Of a stretch of 64,000 bases of DNA, positions 21,631 through 34,321 are shown piece after piece. The DNA comes from Datura wrightii (lineage: Eukaryota > Streptophyta > Magnoliopsida > Solanales > Solanaceae). The notes below the pieces were generated by a model that saw nothing but the letters and a program-made list of their open reading frames with translations, was not told the origin of the DNA and searched no databases. Location: contig JASDFA010000003.1 of assembly GCA_035772735.1 (NCBI GenBank), positions 103,775,001 to 103,839,000 on the forward strand, read 5' to 3'. Numbering within the stretch: the stretch's first letter is position 1; each line of letters begins with the position of its first letter. The translations under genes and the position numbers were made by a program.

Positions 21631-24600
21631 AGGTCGTATCCCAGGGAGTCTGCAAGCCATGCTAAGTAGAGTCTTATCTATGGATGTGTTGTGCACCACA
21701 TACTATAGGCAGGAGGCTGCGAGGCATGATATGGTAGTTACCCTTCTTTCTCAGTCAGTCGTGCTTTAGAGCGGTACAGTATAGGGTTGAGTCCCTGAGA
21801 ACTTACCGTATTCTTTGATTACAGATACAAAGGCAGATCAGCATTTCCCTATCACAGGCAGAAGATCAGAGATAGCAACAGAAAAGAACCTCAGTCAGTT
21901 ACATGATAACTACAGCAGCAGCAGGAGGTATCAGAGACCTCCCAGCGTGATACCTTTATTGGCATTATTCCTAGTATACATTGATAACGTCAGAATAGGA
22001 AGTCAGCAGTATAATGTACATATGAGTTGATTTACTTATTAGTTATATAAGATCTGATTATGATTACAGATAAGGTCAGACCACCAGGTAGGTACAAGAA
22101 AGAGAGAAAAAAAATGCAGGAATCCCAAATACATCTTTTTGGATATGGTACAGTCGAATGCTTTTATTGTTGTAATAAGAAAAGGGTTATTCCTACCTCT
22201 TAAGTTCGATACCAGTATAGAAAAGGAGCATAACACTTGAGAGGGGGTTGCCGAATCATGCAGTAAGTAAAGATGGGTTGATTGATCCTAGCAAGTAGTA
22301 GAAAATATAGAGAGCCCTTATGATTACGTAAGTTGTGCAGACCCTTATGATAACCAGCTAGTAAAGAAAGTAAGACTGTTAGCTTACCCGAAGTAGGGGT
22401 AACAGACCTATTAGTGATGAATGCCTAATAATAGTCAAGGTTGAGCCAGAAAAAGGCCAAGCCCGCCATATATGCTAACAGATTGCAAGACATACCTGTA
22501 AGATTATAGTTATGATCTAGTTGTGACATCGAGAGATATAGAGGTTATGTGAATCAGATGGGCTTGAGTATACGCCCAAAGAAGTATAGGCCGAGGCTTG
22601 ATCAGTAATCTCATTAGCAACAAAAGGCAGGTACCTGGAACCCCAGAGTTCAGTTTAAGTAAGATGAGAGGAAGAAGCAGGAGTGTCAGATCTTGTGGGG
22701 AAATTAGAACTACCCCGGATTGATAAAGTATCGTATTAAGGATTAAGCCTCGGGCTGACAGTAAGATTGCGGTTCAGAATACCGCAGGGTGTCCATTATA
22801 GAAAAGTTAAGAAGTTACCGATACAGCAAGTCTAATCCAGTGTAGCCTAGAGATGAGGCCCAGCAGACAGTTATGGGCTCTCAATATATGCCTAGTAAGG
22901 GTACAAGATTTGAACGTCGACCCCCACATCGCAAGAGTGGCGGGATTTTAAACAGCAGATAATAACTAGAATGTTTATGTTTGTTACTTTCAGAATGGGG
23001 TGACAATACAATGAAATGATAAGTCAGGGCAGGAGATATTATTAGGCCGTAGAAGAAATGTATCATGTACGATGTGAGACTCAGCAGAACATGTCGGAGG
23101 TTATGAATTACTGCAGGAATCAGTACATATTGTACGTAGCCAGTGATATATAGATATACAGATAATAGATAGGTTGTGAGGGGTTGCCTATAAGGGCTAC
23201 AATCACAGATGCTGATTAGTAACAGAAAGCCTATACAAATTGCATTGCAGGACAAAAAAAAAGAGAGAAGAAAGAGAGAGAAGAAAGAAAGAAAAGAAGA
23301 AGAGAAAGGGCGGATTAAGTGTGAGTTACGTATGAAGTCATAGAAACTTAAACTATCTCAGTTCTCAGTTATTAGATTAAAAGACTTTTGTGTTGTTGTC
23401 AGATCCAGGCTCTAGGAGTTTACCAGAGTTAATGGCCTAAAGCAGATGGCTAGATGATAAGGGCGCAGTTAGACAGTCTATCGACCAGCTGGCGCCTGCG
23501 TTAGTAGGGAGGCATCCCTGAAGATTGGTAACAGTAGTGCGTGTGCCAGAACCAGGATTAAAGGCCGAATAGGCAAATTTCAGAGATTAGCAATATCCGA
23601 ATTGTTCTAGCATGTTAAGTGGTCGTACGTCGTTTTCCCAGCCTTGTGGGCGATAGTCGGCCTTAGTCAACCTAGCAGTTGTTATGTAGAACACCCCATA
23701 AGTCAGCCGGCCGTCCCAGTCAAAATACCCGTGGGTACCCCAAGGAAGGGTCCACATCAGTAGTCAGCGACAGATTAGTATTTCAGCTGGTGTTCATAAG
23801 ATATTTAGATACAGAGCCCTGGCAGAAGGCCAGTATTTATAGAATAGCTCATAAGACTGAGAATCCCCCAGAATAGCAGTATAAATCCAAGTGGATACAC
23901 ACAAGGCATAAAAAAATTGATAGTACCCTGCTAGCACAGTGTTTATTAAGACCAGGGGATCAGTAGACTCCCCGTGATGATCCAGAGATTGATCGCCTGG
24001 GAGTAAGTTGATAAAGTCCAGCCTTACAGTGGTTCAAGTAAAATAACAGAGCAATTAGATGCCCACGAGGTTGCGGTTATGCACGAACTATAGGCACTCA
24101 AGTAGTACAGTTAGAGCATTATTAGACTACTGCCATGTTCGGGTCATTCAACCCGACTATTCAGTTATGTAGGGTTATGCAGCCAGATCATTAGAGGTCA
24201 TGAACAGTATCAGGACCCCCTGATCAGATACGGGCACACAGTGTGCAGATAGTCGTTCAAGGTTACCTTAGCAACAAGTGTCCTTAGCATACGGCCAGAA
24301 GGCCAGATAAGCTCTAGTTATACCGGTAGACTACTTGTCAGATTCTCCGGCATGATAAACCAGTATGACCGTCAGTTATATGTCAAATTTCGTAAATGTG
24401 AATTTTGGTTGAGTTTAGTAGTCTTTTTGGTCACATTGTGTCGGAGGCTGGTGTACAGATAGATACGCAGAAAATTGAAGTAGTGAAGACATAGTTTAGA
24501 CCTACCACTCCGATCGAAGTACGCAGTCCCTGCGGTTAGCCGGGTACTGCAAAGGGTTTGTGGAAGGATTTTCCACCTTAGCAGCACCTCTGATTAGATC

Positions 24601-25240
24601 GATACAGAAGGCAGCAAAGTTTCAGTAGACTGAGGTGTGTGAGTAGAACTTCCAAGAGTTAAAAGCCAGGATAACATCAGCTCCAGTGTTAGTATCGCCA
24701 GGAGATACAGAGGGCTGATGCAGCATGGCGAAGTAATAGTTTATGCTTTAGAAAGGGAAGATTTTGTATCACCCAGGAAGGGTTAATGTGGTGGCAGATG
24801 CCCTTATCCTGAACTGCCTGAACAGCGAGGATAGACTCGAGGATTACACCAGTTAGCTAGTTAGCCAGTTACATAGCAGAAATAAAGGATAACAGAACGA
24901 TAATACAGAATGCCGCAGCGTTATTGTTATTGGTGAAAGTAAAGGAACGGCAGTATAGAAACTCTAGCCAGGTTCAATTAAACATAAGATTCAGTAAGGA
25001 GAGGTGATATATTTTCAGATAACCGGGGATGAAGTGTGGCGATATAAAGGCCGCATTGCGCTCCAGATATTTTGGGGCATCGCCAGCAGTTTATGAGCGA
25101 GGCGCATTGCGCCCGCTATTCTCTTCATCCCGATATGACAAAGAGGTACCATGACATAAAAGAGAACTACTGGTAGCCCAGTGTCCTAACTGCCAACAGT
25201 TGAAGGCAGAATATCAGAAACCAGGCAGGTTAATTTAGAA
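21631..25240 (+). pseudogene. Decayed gag/protease/RT region of T1
   Basis: No frame longer than about 75 codons remains on the element strand. Gag and protease cannot be recognised. Scraps of RT survive: QLYVKFRKCEFWL near 24375-24415, the segment following the catalytic motif, while the YxDD region itself is not found. A possible integrase zinc-finger CPNCQQLK lies at 25180-25205. Stops are dominated by TAG. Small deletions as well as substitutions seem to have occurred. Frames on the opposite strand (for example 23255-22881) look like chance. Confidence 0.7.
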
Positions 25241-25892
25241 CATAGCTGTGCCTCTTTGGAAATGAGAAGCAGTGAATATGGATTTTGTGACAGGATTACC
25301 CCGTACCAGACACAGAAATGATTCTATTTGAGTAATAAGTGACAGATCGACAAAATCAACTCATTTCTTTCCAGTAAGAACTACTTTCTCGGCCGAAGAT
25401 TATGCTGAGTTGTATATCAGAAAGATAGTCAGATTACATGGAATACCAGTATCCATTGTTTCAGACAGAGGGGCACAACTCACAGCTGGATTCTGGCAGT
25501 CATTTCAGAAAGGTTTGGGAACACAGATTAATTTAAGCACAACGTTCTATCATCAGACAGATGAGCAGGCTGAGCGCACGATCCAGACGCTCGAAGACAT
25601 CTTGCGAGCGTGTGTGCTAGATTTCAGTAATAGCCAAAATGAGCATCTACCATTAAGTAAATTTGCCTCCAGAATTAGAATCCATTCATCTGGTCTTCTA
25701 TATAACTATGCTGAGGAAACGCGTAGGAGACCCGTCCAGAGCAGTCCCAGTCCAGAATATCCAGGTTACAAAAAGCTGGCCTATGAAGAGGCTCCAATAA
25801 CTATCTTAAACAGACAGGTTCGTAGATTGAGGACTAAAGATATTTCTATCAAGGTATTGAGACGTAACAAGAACCGGGGTGAGATGACTTGA
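25241..25892 (+). pseudogene. Integrase core of T1
   Basis: Chromovirus-type integrase, which inserts the cDNA. One frame carries NMDFVTGLP (first catalytic Asp, codon 25281), IVSDRGAQLTAGFW (second Asp, codon 25464) and TDEQAERTIQTLED (Glu, codon 25572). The spacing between the second Asp and the Glu is 35 residues, the DD(35)E hallmark. It is open from 25410 to 25892, but in-frame stops occur just upstream (for example near 25327) and the domain after the core is garbled. It cannot be a functional integrase as it stands because the upstream polyprotein is broken. Confidence 0.85.
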
Positions 25893-26197
25893 GAAGCGGA
25901 GGAAGATATAAGGACCAGATATCCTCACCTATTTCAGGCCTAGTCAGGCGACGGGTATGTCCGTATCATTATTTATACAGTACTTTATGGTTGTATGTTG
26001 TAAATGATAAAGAAAGAAGTGATATTTAGTTGTCCAGTGAATCTTAGAGTATTGTGTGCAGTGCCTGTGTTGGACTTTTCTGCATTTCAGGTTTTTGCGA
26101 TAGTCCATATTACAGGGGAAACTCTACCGAAATTTCTCTAGAAAATAAAGTAAGCAATCCTCTAGATAACAGTGTACATTCGAGGATGAATGTTCCT

Positions 26198-26209
26198 AAG
26201 GGGGGATAA
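26198..26209 (+). other. T1 polypurine tract
   Basis: AAGGGGGGATAA immediately precedes the 3' LTR start at 26210. Confidence 0.85.
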
Positions 26210-28902
26210 TGTTATACCCCGTAGAATTCCCGGCACTTAGATGACCTATTTGCACGTTGCTTAAGCACATTTGAAGGCCATACGTGCTGTAGAAAGGCCC
26301 GGGAAAAAGATCGGACGAGAAACCCGTCGAACCATCGCGGGAGGAGCCGAGGCAGAGCCCCTCCGCGATGGCAGCGTGTCACGGAGGTGAGGCCTCCGCG
26401 ATGGCTCCGTGACACGTTGCCCAAGTTCAGGCTCAAGTATATAAAGCCCCCACTTCGGTTGGAACTCATTTAACACTTAATAGATTTCCAGAAAACGCAG
26501 TGAACAGAGGAAAAACGAAGGAAAATTATAAATTATCGTCCGATTACGCTGCCAAACGCTGCCCAAACTCAAATTAATCCAAGATACCGAGGTATTTAGC
26601 AGCAGAGAGCATTCCTACGGATTCAGTTTCGTAAAATACGGCCGACGAATCGTCGAGCCACCGAGCTAAGGTAAGTGGAATTGCTCTAAATTAGTGTCTA
26701 TGCGTTCCTAGCTGTGAAGTGAATATTTCTCCCTTTTGGACCTTTGAAAAATAGCGAGTTTCTGGCCGTCTTTCGATAAGCCTAAGTTTAGGCTATAAAC
26801 TATATCGAAAGTGACGTTGCCTTTTGAAACAAAGTTGTATTTAGTATTGATTGACTTATTTATGAATGCAGTTGGGAGAAAACAGTTGAAGTATCGGCCG
26901 AGCCTCGTCCGACAGACGAATAGCTCACGAATAAGGTATGTAAAGTTAGTTTCCTTCGGCAAGTTAAGTAATATCAGTGTAGTGTAATAAATTACGGACC
27001 AGTAGAATGTTCAGGAGTCGAATATTGCATTATTATGAATGTTGGTGCGATGTGAGAAATATTGGGTTGTAATGTATATGAAACCTATCAGTATGATACA
27101 GATTCTAATGCAAGTATTAGAGATTGCCCAGTATACTCAGTATGTAATGTGATATGCCATGTCAGGATATGGTTGTATTCAGTTGAAACCCCGTATAGTA
27201 ATGCAATACCCGTAAAGCACTTCAGAAATAGAATAGCAGACTAAAATGAAGTTCGGAAAGCATGTCAGGATTAGTAAATCATGTTACTATAGAAAGTCAA
27301 TATACAACGTAGTTTAGCAGAAAGATTATATTCGTACATACATATATAGTACTTCCAGCCTCAGCATGTGTTAAGTATGTACCTATTTCTATCACTAGTC
27401 CAGCATATAGTGTATACAGAAACTTAGTAAACAACAGAGTTTTCAGTAGAAACAATATCTTATATAGCATTTGCCCAGTACAGTCCGGCAGAAGACTACA
27501 TTCATATTTATACATCTTTACCTGCCTCAACACGTATTAAATACGTACAGATCACTATTATTAGCTCAGTATATGATTTGTATGATACCGTACACCTGTT
27601 AGCCTTAGCTTATGAGATACACAGACAGCATGACTAGTTGAGACCGTTGTATTGATTGGGGTTGGATTACCTAGCATCCCTGACCGCCCAGGGTTAATAG
27701 CTGTATCGACTCGTCCGCCAGAGGATGAGGATACGTCACTCTACGGAGTGATATGCCATCCCGCAAGGGGACGAAGATGGGATGCCAGTTTCCCCATATT
27801 GTGCCTTGGTCGGCCCTTATACACCCCCGTCGAGCGGGTACGCCCGGGGTGTTGATTTAGAGTCCTTCGGACTCAGGTACAGTTATAGTCAGGGGCTCAG
27901 CGAGCCCAAGTGCATACCCAGGGACCGGCAGGATGCTTACAGCCACTATAGGAGATGGGATGACCGGGGTAGGGGTATAGATTCTGTGCTGGTTGTACCT
28001 CCCAGCTTATGGGGGCCGGGTAAGGTTTGTGTGTGCTGTGTTATGTTATTTCATGTTATGCCATGCTATGTTAGATATGAGTAGATCAGCAGTAGAGGGA
28101 TATATCTCCAGGTATGACTTCTATTTCTTCCCAGTGTAAACGAGAAGGTATGACTTACATTATCAGAGAGTTAAGCTATTCTTTCTATTTCAGTTTCCTC
28201 AGTTCTATTATTGTGTTCAGATGTTTCTTTCAGTTATTGCTTTAAATACTCAGTACCAGCGGTACTGACGCCCGGTGGGGCGCTGCATTACTTGCCTGCA
28301 GGTACCCATAGACGAGCAGGTGACACCACGTGATTCCTGTCAGCGTTGAGCATTCAGCTCCTGTTATCCGGAGACTGAGTTCCAGAGGTGTACTTCAGTT
28401 TCTGTTGTTATATAGTATGGGTAGGTCGGGGCCCTGTCCCGATCATTTCTATTGCTATTCCTAGAGGCTTGCAGTCTGTATATTTCCCTGTGGTCAGTTG
28501 AGCCGGTCGTGTGAGGCCGTGCAGTTCTTACCTGTTAGTACTCTTGCTTCTTTTATGTTGGCCGTGTGGGGCCATAAGTTTGACAGTAATGGTGACCTTG
28601 CCGGTCACGTAGCCTTCTAGTATTTTATTGCTGAATGCAGATAACTAGACAGCATGGTGGCCTTGTCGGCCCGCATAGGCTTCCCTATAGTTGCTTGTTC
28701 TGGACAGCTGTTATTACAGGTACAGGAGGCTATAGGCCAATGGGCCAGAGGCTGTGTTTACAGCCGTTATATAGCCCTTTGTTTCCAGAAATGTGAGTTA
28801 GAGCCAGCCAGGCACCAGATGTGCCCAGGCTTAACAGTCCAGCAGGTCAGGTCCTAGTAGGGCACCAGGTGCCAGTCATACCCCCCAAGGCGGGGTGTGA
28901 CA
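26210..28902 (+). repeat. 3' LTR of T1
   Basis: 2,693 bp, nearly identical to 18923-21614, with scattered substitutions and a 1-base indel in an A run near 26749. It ends GGGGTGTGACA and is followed by the target duplication CCTTT. Confidence 0.95.
26438..26445 (+). promoter_or_regulatory. TATA box of T1 3' LTR
   Basis: TATATAAA, the duplicate of 19151-19158. Confidence 0.6.
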
Positions 28903-28907
28903 CCTTT

Positions 28908-29976
28908 AAAACTCAATTCTCCATTAATGCTTTCTCACCCATATCTTACTTCTCTTTTTCAAGCAAAAGTAAGATAAGTTAACATAAGTTATGTTTGAAA
29001 CCATAAATATTTCAATTAAAACTTAGAGAAAGCATCAAATTCATGCACAACAAGTGATTCTAACACAGAATCAACAACACCCAATTCATTCTAAACCTCT
29101 ACCAAGCACACACCCCTAGAAATGTAATTAACTACTCATGAATGGGGATAAGAACATTATATTAACAAAAGACACATTAACATTCATCATTGAGTAGAAA
29201 ATTAAAGCTTCAAGGTATGCTTCAATGGTGGTTTCTTACCCTAACAATTTGAAGAAGAAGAAGGCAAGCTCTCCATTCTCTCTATGTTTCTCTCTCTACA
29301 ACAATTTATATTCAAAATGTTCTCCTTTTTTCTAATATCAAGGTGTGTACAAATTAGGGAAAGTATGCTCATCTTTTCTTGTATGAATTTCCATTTTTTC
29401 CCTGAGAAGCATCAAAAATATCTTTATGCCAGAGCTGGACTATTTTTCCCTTTTTAGCACGAACTCCACTTGTAGGGCACCTGCATTTCACAGGTGCCCT
29501 TCAGCATGAGGAAAGTCTCTGTAAACTCTGGGTCAGAGAAGCCTAGATGTGTCCTGCGGTTACACGCACGTTCCATAGATGCTTACCTGCGTTCTGCAGG
29601 TGCTCTTCAGTTTTTGACCAGTGTGATCCTGCGTGGGACCTGTGTTTCACAGGTGCCAACTTGCGAACTGCAGGTCTTCTTCTTCCTGCACTTTGATTTT
29701 AGTTCAATTCCTCTCATTTCCCTACTTAATTTCAATACCTGCACAATCAAAGAGTAAGGGCATAAAACTTTCCTAAATGAGTTGAAAACATCTGTGAACC
29801 GCAGGTCTTCTTCTTCCTGCACTTTTCTTTTTAGTTCAATTCCTCTCCTTTCCGTGTTTAAATTCAATACCTGCACAATCAAAGAGTAAGGTCATAAAAC
29901 TTTCCTAAATGAGTTGAAAATAAAACAAATTCTCATGCTTAAAAGCCTAATGAGTTGGTAAATTACCAACTCATCA
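28908..29976 (-). repeat. B4 LTR, right part
   Basis: Continuation of the inverted B LTR after T1, ending ACCAACTCATCA. It contains U3 palindromes of the form CACCTG...CAGGTG (29475-29670) and a 131-bp tandem duplication (29662-29920). Confidence 0.85.
29662..29920. repeat. 131-bp tandem duplication in B4 LTR
   Basis: Two copies, starting at 29662 (TGCGAACTGCAGG) and 29793 (TGTGAACCGCAGG), each running to GAGTTGAAAA. Not seen in the other B LTRs. Confidence 0.8.
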
Positions 29977-31036
29977 AACCCCCAAATATGAACCATCATT
30001 TGTCCTCAAGCAAGGCATTTCCTCACAACTAAGAATTAACTTTAGCATGTCATATTACAAGAGCTATGCATAAAGAAACCCTAAAACTTAGGACAACCCC
30101 AAAATCACACATCGACTCAATACAAAGAAGAGACTCATACATGTCGCACACCACTCAAGAGATGACCACAAAAAATTGGCACATTGCACCAACATTTCCG
30201 TTTAGTCAAAACAAGGGGTGTAGTTCATCAAAACATGCTTAAGTAGCACCTCAAGTCATTGATCGTTCACATTCAATGTTTTTCTTAAAGTTCGCGGCAC
30301 ACTTGTACCAATCACACCTTTCATTTAAAACACATTTAAGTATGTACCCCAAGGAACCAATGCCACTCAGACAATGAAAGAATCCCATTCATTTTTTTCA
30401 TGCATTTCATACATAGGGACTATAGCATAAAGCTGATACGCTCACTCTTACAAAGAAATTCAAGTGCATATGAATTGACCCATCGGCTTGCCCTTCATGC
30501 ATCTCGCCACTAATGTAGAGTTGCTACACTCAAAATCACTAAGGATTTACGAGTTATCATGAAGGCTTGGGGTAAGAGTAGGAAAAATATTTAGTTCTAG
30601 TGACTAGAACCTCCCTAATACCTTTTGTGAACAATTTTAAACACCCCACTACTTTAATGAGCTCACTCCACCTTATCTCTCCTTATTCATCATTGTTATT
30701 TTTCATCAAGAATCATCCTTGTAACGCTTTTGTTTCCAAAATTAGCCTTATTTAAGAAAGGGGTAGCACCTTTCAAGAATTCTTTTTCTTCTAATGCTAG
30801 TTTTTTCAACCAACCATTTCATTCGTTTCATCACAATTTAGTACTACCACTTATTGAAGCTCTCTTATTCTCCCCCTTTTTTCACAACCTCAAACTTAGG
30901 CTTTTGACTTGTTTCTTTGTTATCTCTCCCAAAATTTCAGGCTTCAAGAACCATGTTTCATTCTTTCAACATTAGCAACTAGTGAGGATGGGTGCCAAGA
31001 GAGGGATTAGAAAAGGGTCATAGGCGTGTAATGTGG
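29977..31036 (-). other. B4 3' noncoding region, first part
   Basis: Begins with the inverted purine tract AACCCCCAAA and matches B1 8940-10077 and B3 46289-47415 in reverse. It holds the conserved block at 30439-30560. It is cut at 31036 by a solo LTR. Frames such as 30730-30975 are not conserved in the relatives. Confidence 0.75.
30439..30560 (-). other. Conserved 3' noncoding block, B4 copy
   Basis: Inverted: CTCACTCTTACAAAGAAATT, then GAATTGACCCATCGGC, then CTCGCCACTAATGTAG. It matches the blocks in B1 and B3. Confidence 0.65.
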
Positions 31037-33387
31037 TATTATACCCCGAAAGCCCAAAGATCAGACCTAGGAATTGAAACGGAGAAAACTGGAAATCTGG
31101 CACCAGGTCACAGAACGAGTCGTTTTATGACCCGTGTGGTAGACCACGAGTCGTGAAGAGACTCGTGGTGAGGTGCAGGACTTGAGTTGAGATTTTGGGT
31201 TTTGGAAGTCCCCACGGACCTATCCACGAGTCGTGGTCATTCACCATGACTCATTGAGTCAGTCATGGTCAAGGGATATGGAAAGGAGAATAAAAACTTG
31301 GTAGTGTATCCTACGGTTTGCCATCACGAGTCCTGGTCAGACATCACGATTTGTCGGATGAGTCGTGGTCAGTCGGTTCCTAATGATTTAATAATTTGGG
31401 CAGTGAGGATGACGAGTGGTGACCACGAGTCATAGTCACCAGTAATGACTTGTTGGGTCTCCCGTGGTGAGCCCCAAATGAATTTTGGATAGTGCACTCG
31501 ATGAATGATGCCACAAGTCATGGTCTTGGGTGACGATTCATCCAGTCCCTCATGGGGACTGGCAAACACTTAATTCCTGTGAATTTAGTACGGGCTTTTA
31601 CATAATTCTGTGATCCTAAATCCTAAAGTACGTCTTTTTAAGCTATGAATTATGAGTTTTAAGGGGGGTAAGTTCATCTTATGCCATTCTTACTCATGCA
31701 TGCAAAGTTAGAGAGCTAGAGAGGCGATCAAGCTCATTTTCCTTCAAGTTTTCTTCAATTCTTCATTGGGCGATCAAGGAGGGGTAAAATCAGTTCTTTC
31801 CTAGGTATGTAGGGTTATGAATGTGTGAATTTAGTCGAACCCATGCCCAATCTCTCTCTAAATCATGACAATTCATATGTTGACTCTATGGGGTTTTAAC
31901 CCAATGCATGAAATTCCTAATTCTCTACAAGGGTATGATTTAAATATGTTTGTATTATTGGATTATGAATCATGGGCAAGTTTCATATTGTTCTCCATTA
32001 AACTCATGTTTCAAGCTTTATAAATTAAAATGCCCATCTATGAGAAATTCATGAAAGTTGAGATTTATGATGAATATTCAAGTATAATGAGATATTATTG
32101 ATGAAAAGCATGTTTTCAAGTTAACCATGTTTATAATCATCTTTTCAAGTGAATTGAGTATTTTCAAGCATGTTAAAGTATCGAGCAATGCCTAGATGTT
32201 CAATTATGACTTATGACGACTTTACAAATTAAGCTTACCACATGGTTTTGGAGCGAAGACTCCCAATTGTTTTCAGCTTGTGGTATGGTTTGAGCTAAAG
32301 CTTCCACTATATGATTTTAGATTTGAGATGTATTTGATTATTGAGCTTCGTCAATAGATGATGGTGAGCTTTGTTGAAAAATGATGAAGAGAATACACAT
32401 GTTTCTGGAGTAGTGTCTAGCACCGAGTAGGCTAAGGGTTGATCATCCTATGCCTCAGAACTACGCGCCAACGTAGGTTATACGTATCATATATACTTTG
32501 GGACCTCCCTTGTCAGCTATCCCCTGCCCTGGTTGGGCCTCGAGCTTGATATCGATATCATGGTATCGTCCATAGCCCTGACAAGGCTTTGGACGGCTCT
32601 ACTCACTTGAGTGTGATGTTTGAACCACATAAGCTCTATCATGGTATGTCGGTTATATGACGAGTCTTCCATTGTTCCTCATTATTTTAGTTATGCATGT
32701 TTATCACTCATGATATATGTATATGTTCTAAAAGAGGTTTGACCCAATGTTCTATTTTACTTATGATTATCAGATTTAAGCTTTGGGTCATTCCATTCAG
32801 TTATGATGCTATGTTATGTTCAGATCATGATTTCAAAAAATAGCATGCAAGCTCTACTCTCGGATTCTTGTTCAATCATGTTTCACATTAAGCATATTTT
32901 AAATGATTTTACTTATTTAAGCGGTTTTACTTACCTTGCATACTCGGTACATTCCACGTACTGTCCACATACTCTATGCTATATCATTTTATTTTACAGG
33001 CCTCGATCTTCAGACTCAACCCCATCATTAGCCGATTCCAGAGTTAGCATCCATCTTAGTGGTGAGTCCTCATCTCCCGAGGACCATTTTCTTTCAGATA
33101 TTGATGTTATTTCAGTTTTTAAAGTTATTGGGTTAGTTGGGGATGTTTTCCCTTCAACTCATTAGTTATGTAGAGGCTTTCGGACAGTTCGTAGTAATCA
33201 GCTGGTTATGTATTATGTGAATTCCGGTTAAGATTATGTTATGCTTAAACCTCTGCCATGTTTATTGTGCTAAGTCTTCTTCTTTATTTTCTTGAGTTAG
33301 ATGTATGTTCATGTCATGGGTCGACTTGGAATTCCTCGAGGTTCCTTGTCCCGCATCTCAATCCGGGCCTCCATTCGGGTCGTGACA
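31037..33387 (+). mobile_element. Solo C-family LTR (C4)
   Basis: Single forward LTR of 2,351 bp, from TATTATACCCCGAAAG (TG decayed to TA) to TTCGGGTCGTGACA, flanked by direct TGTGG duplications (31032-31036 and 33388-33392). B4 sequence continues in register on both sides. The expected origin is LTR-LTR recombination that removed the interior. The U3 (31100-31555) holds many ACGAGTCGT/TGACTCA words. Confidence 0.9.
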
Positions 33388-34321
33388 TGTGGTTTCCAAA
33401 GAAAAAGGTTCAAAGGCTCAAACATTGGCTAGTAAAGATAGATGTTCAATGACGTCATTTTTGGTTGAAGTGGCTATCTAAAGAAAGCCTAAGATAATGT
33501 TCTAGGTGCAACACATCTAAAATTTTGTCTTGAGTCACACTTAAGGCAAGTTCTATATAATTATGCACACACGAGAATTCAGCTAAATACCTCCTCACAA
33601 AAGGCATCCCCAATCCAAGGAGTTTACATACTTTCAAAATCACATCAAGAGTATGTCTTTAGACAAGCTAACATGTGATGCAAAAATTCAATCAAAGAAT
33701 GTGCAACTCATGACAAGAGAATGGTCATTTGCACTTTCAAGTTCCTCTTTTTTCAAAACTCATTTGCAATGTCAATTTAAAAAATTTCGTTGATACCTCT
33801 TAAAACATGTTCTACAAAAGACTCACAAAGACACTAGACTTGGCGTTTTCTCTTAGGAAAGTCGTTTCTCCATCTACCACAGGAAAATGCCACTCAGTTC
33901 GGCAATTAAAAGAAAAAGAAATTTTTTTCTCCTTGGCAAAGAACCGTGGTAAAGAAAACCCTTAGAGTTTATTGCTATCTGCTTTTAACAAAGGTGATTA
34001 TGAAACATGGTTCATTAAATAATTGGCAAAGTAAAATAAAACCATCAATAGCACTCACATTGTCAACATAAGAATAACAACAAAATCATTTCAAAGCAAG
34101 ATCAACAAGGACATTCATTACATAGAAACCAACCCCTGCGTTGGCATTCCCCTCCCCCTCACAAAATCATGCACTATCCCCAAAGCACAGCTAGATCAAA
34201 AGAGAGAAGGAGGGCTCTCTAAGTGATATAGAGAGTAGAAAGAGTGTTCCTTCATGGAGGTACCCTGACGCTTGCATAGGTATTGGAGGTATCAGGCACT
34301 CTGGTGGGAGTTCAAGTGGCT
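33388..34321 (-). other. B4 3' noncoding region, second part
   Basis: Continues the B4 interior after the solo LTR and matches B1 8300-8900 in reverse as far as about 33990. Beyond this (33990-34321) it no longer resembles B1, so B4 may be a different B subtype. It ends where C3 RNase H sequence starts, near 34322. Confidence 0.65.

Larger units (their letters stand above)
18923..28902 (+). mobile_element. Complete Tekay/Del-like retrotransposon T1
   Basis: LTR element of 9,980 bp, flanked by the direct 5-bp duplication CCTTT (18918-18922 and 28903-28907). Both LTRs start TGTTATACCCCG and end GGGTGTGACA. The primer site is initiator Met and a purine tract precedes the 3' LTR. The LTRs differ at about 15 positions in the first 1 kb by eye, so this is the youngest insertion here. 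The 4.6 kb interior, however, is a gag-pol ruin in which only integrase is readable. Confidence 0.95.

Noticed and set aside
22881..23255. 124-codon frame on the minus strand
   Set aside because: Antisense to the decayed T1 interior, low-complexity at its upstream end, with no family resemblance and no second copy.
30730..30975. 81-codon frame rich in Phe and Leu
   Set aside because: Lies in the B4 3' noncoding region. The equivalent region in B1 and B3 does not keep the frame.
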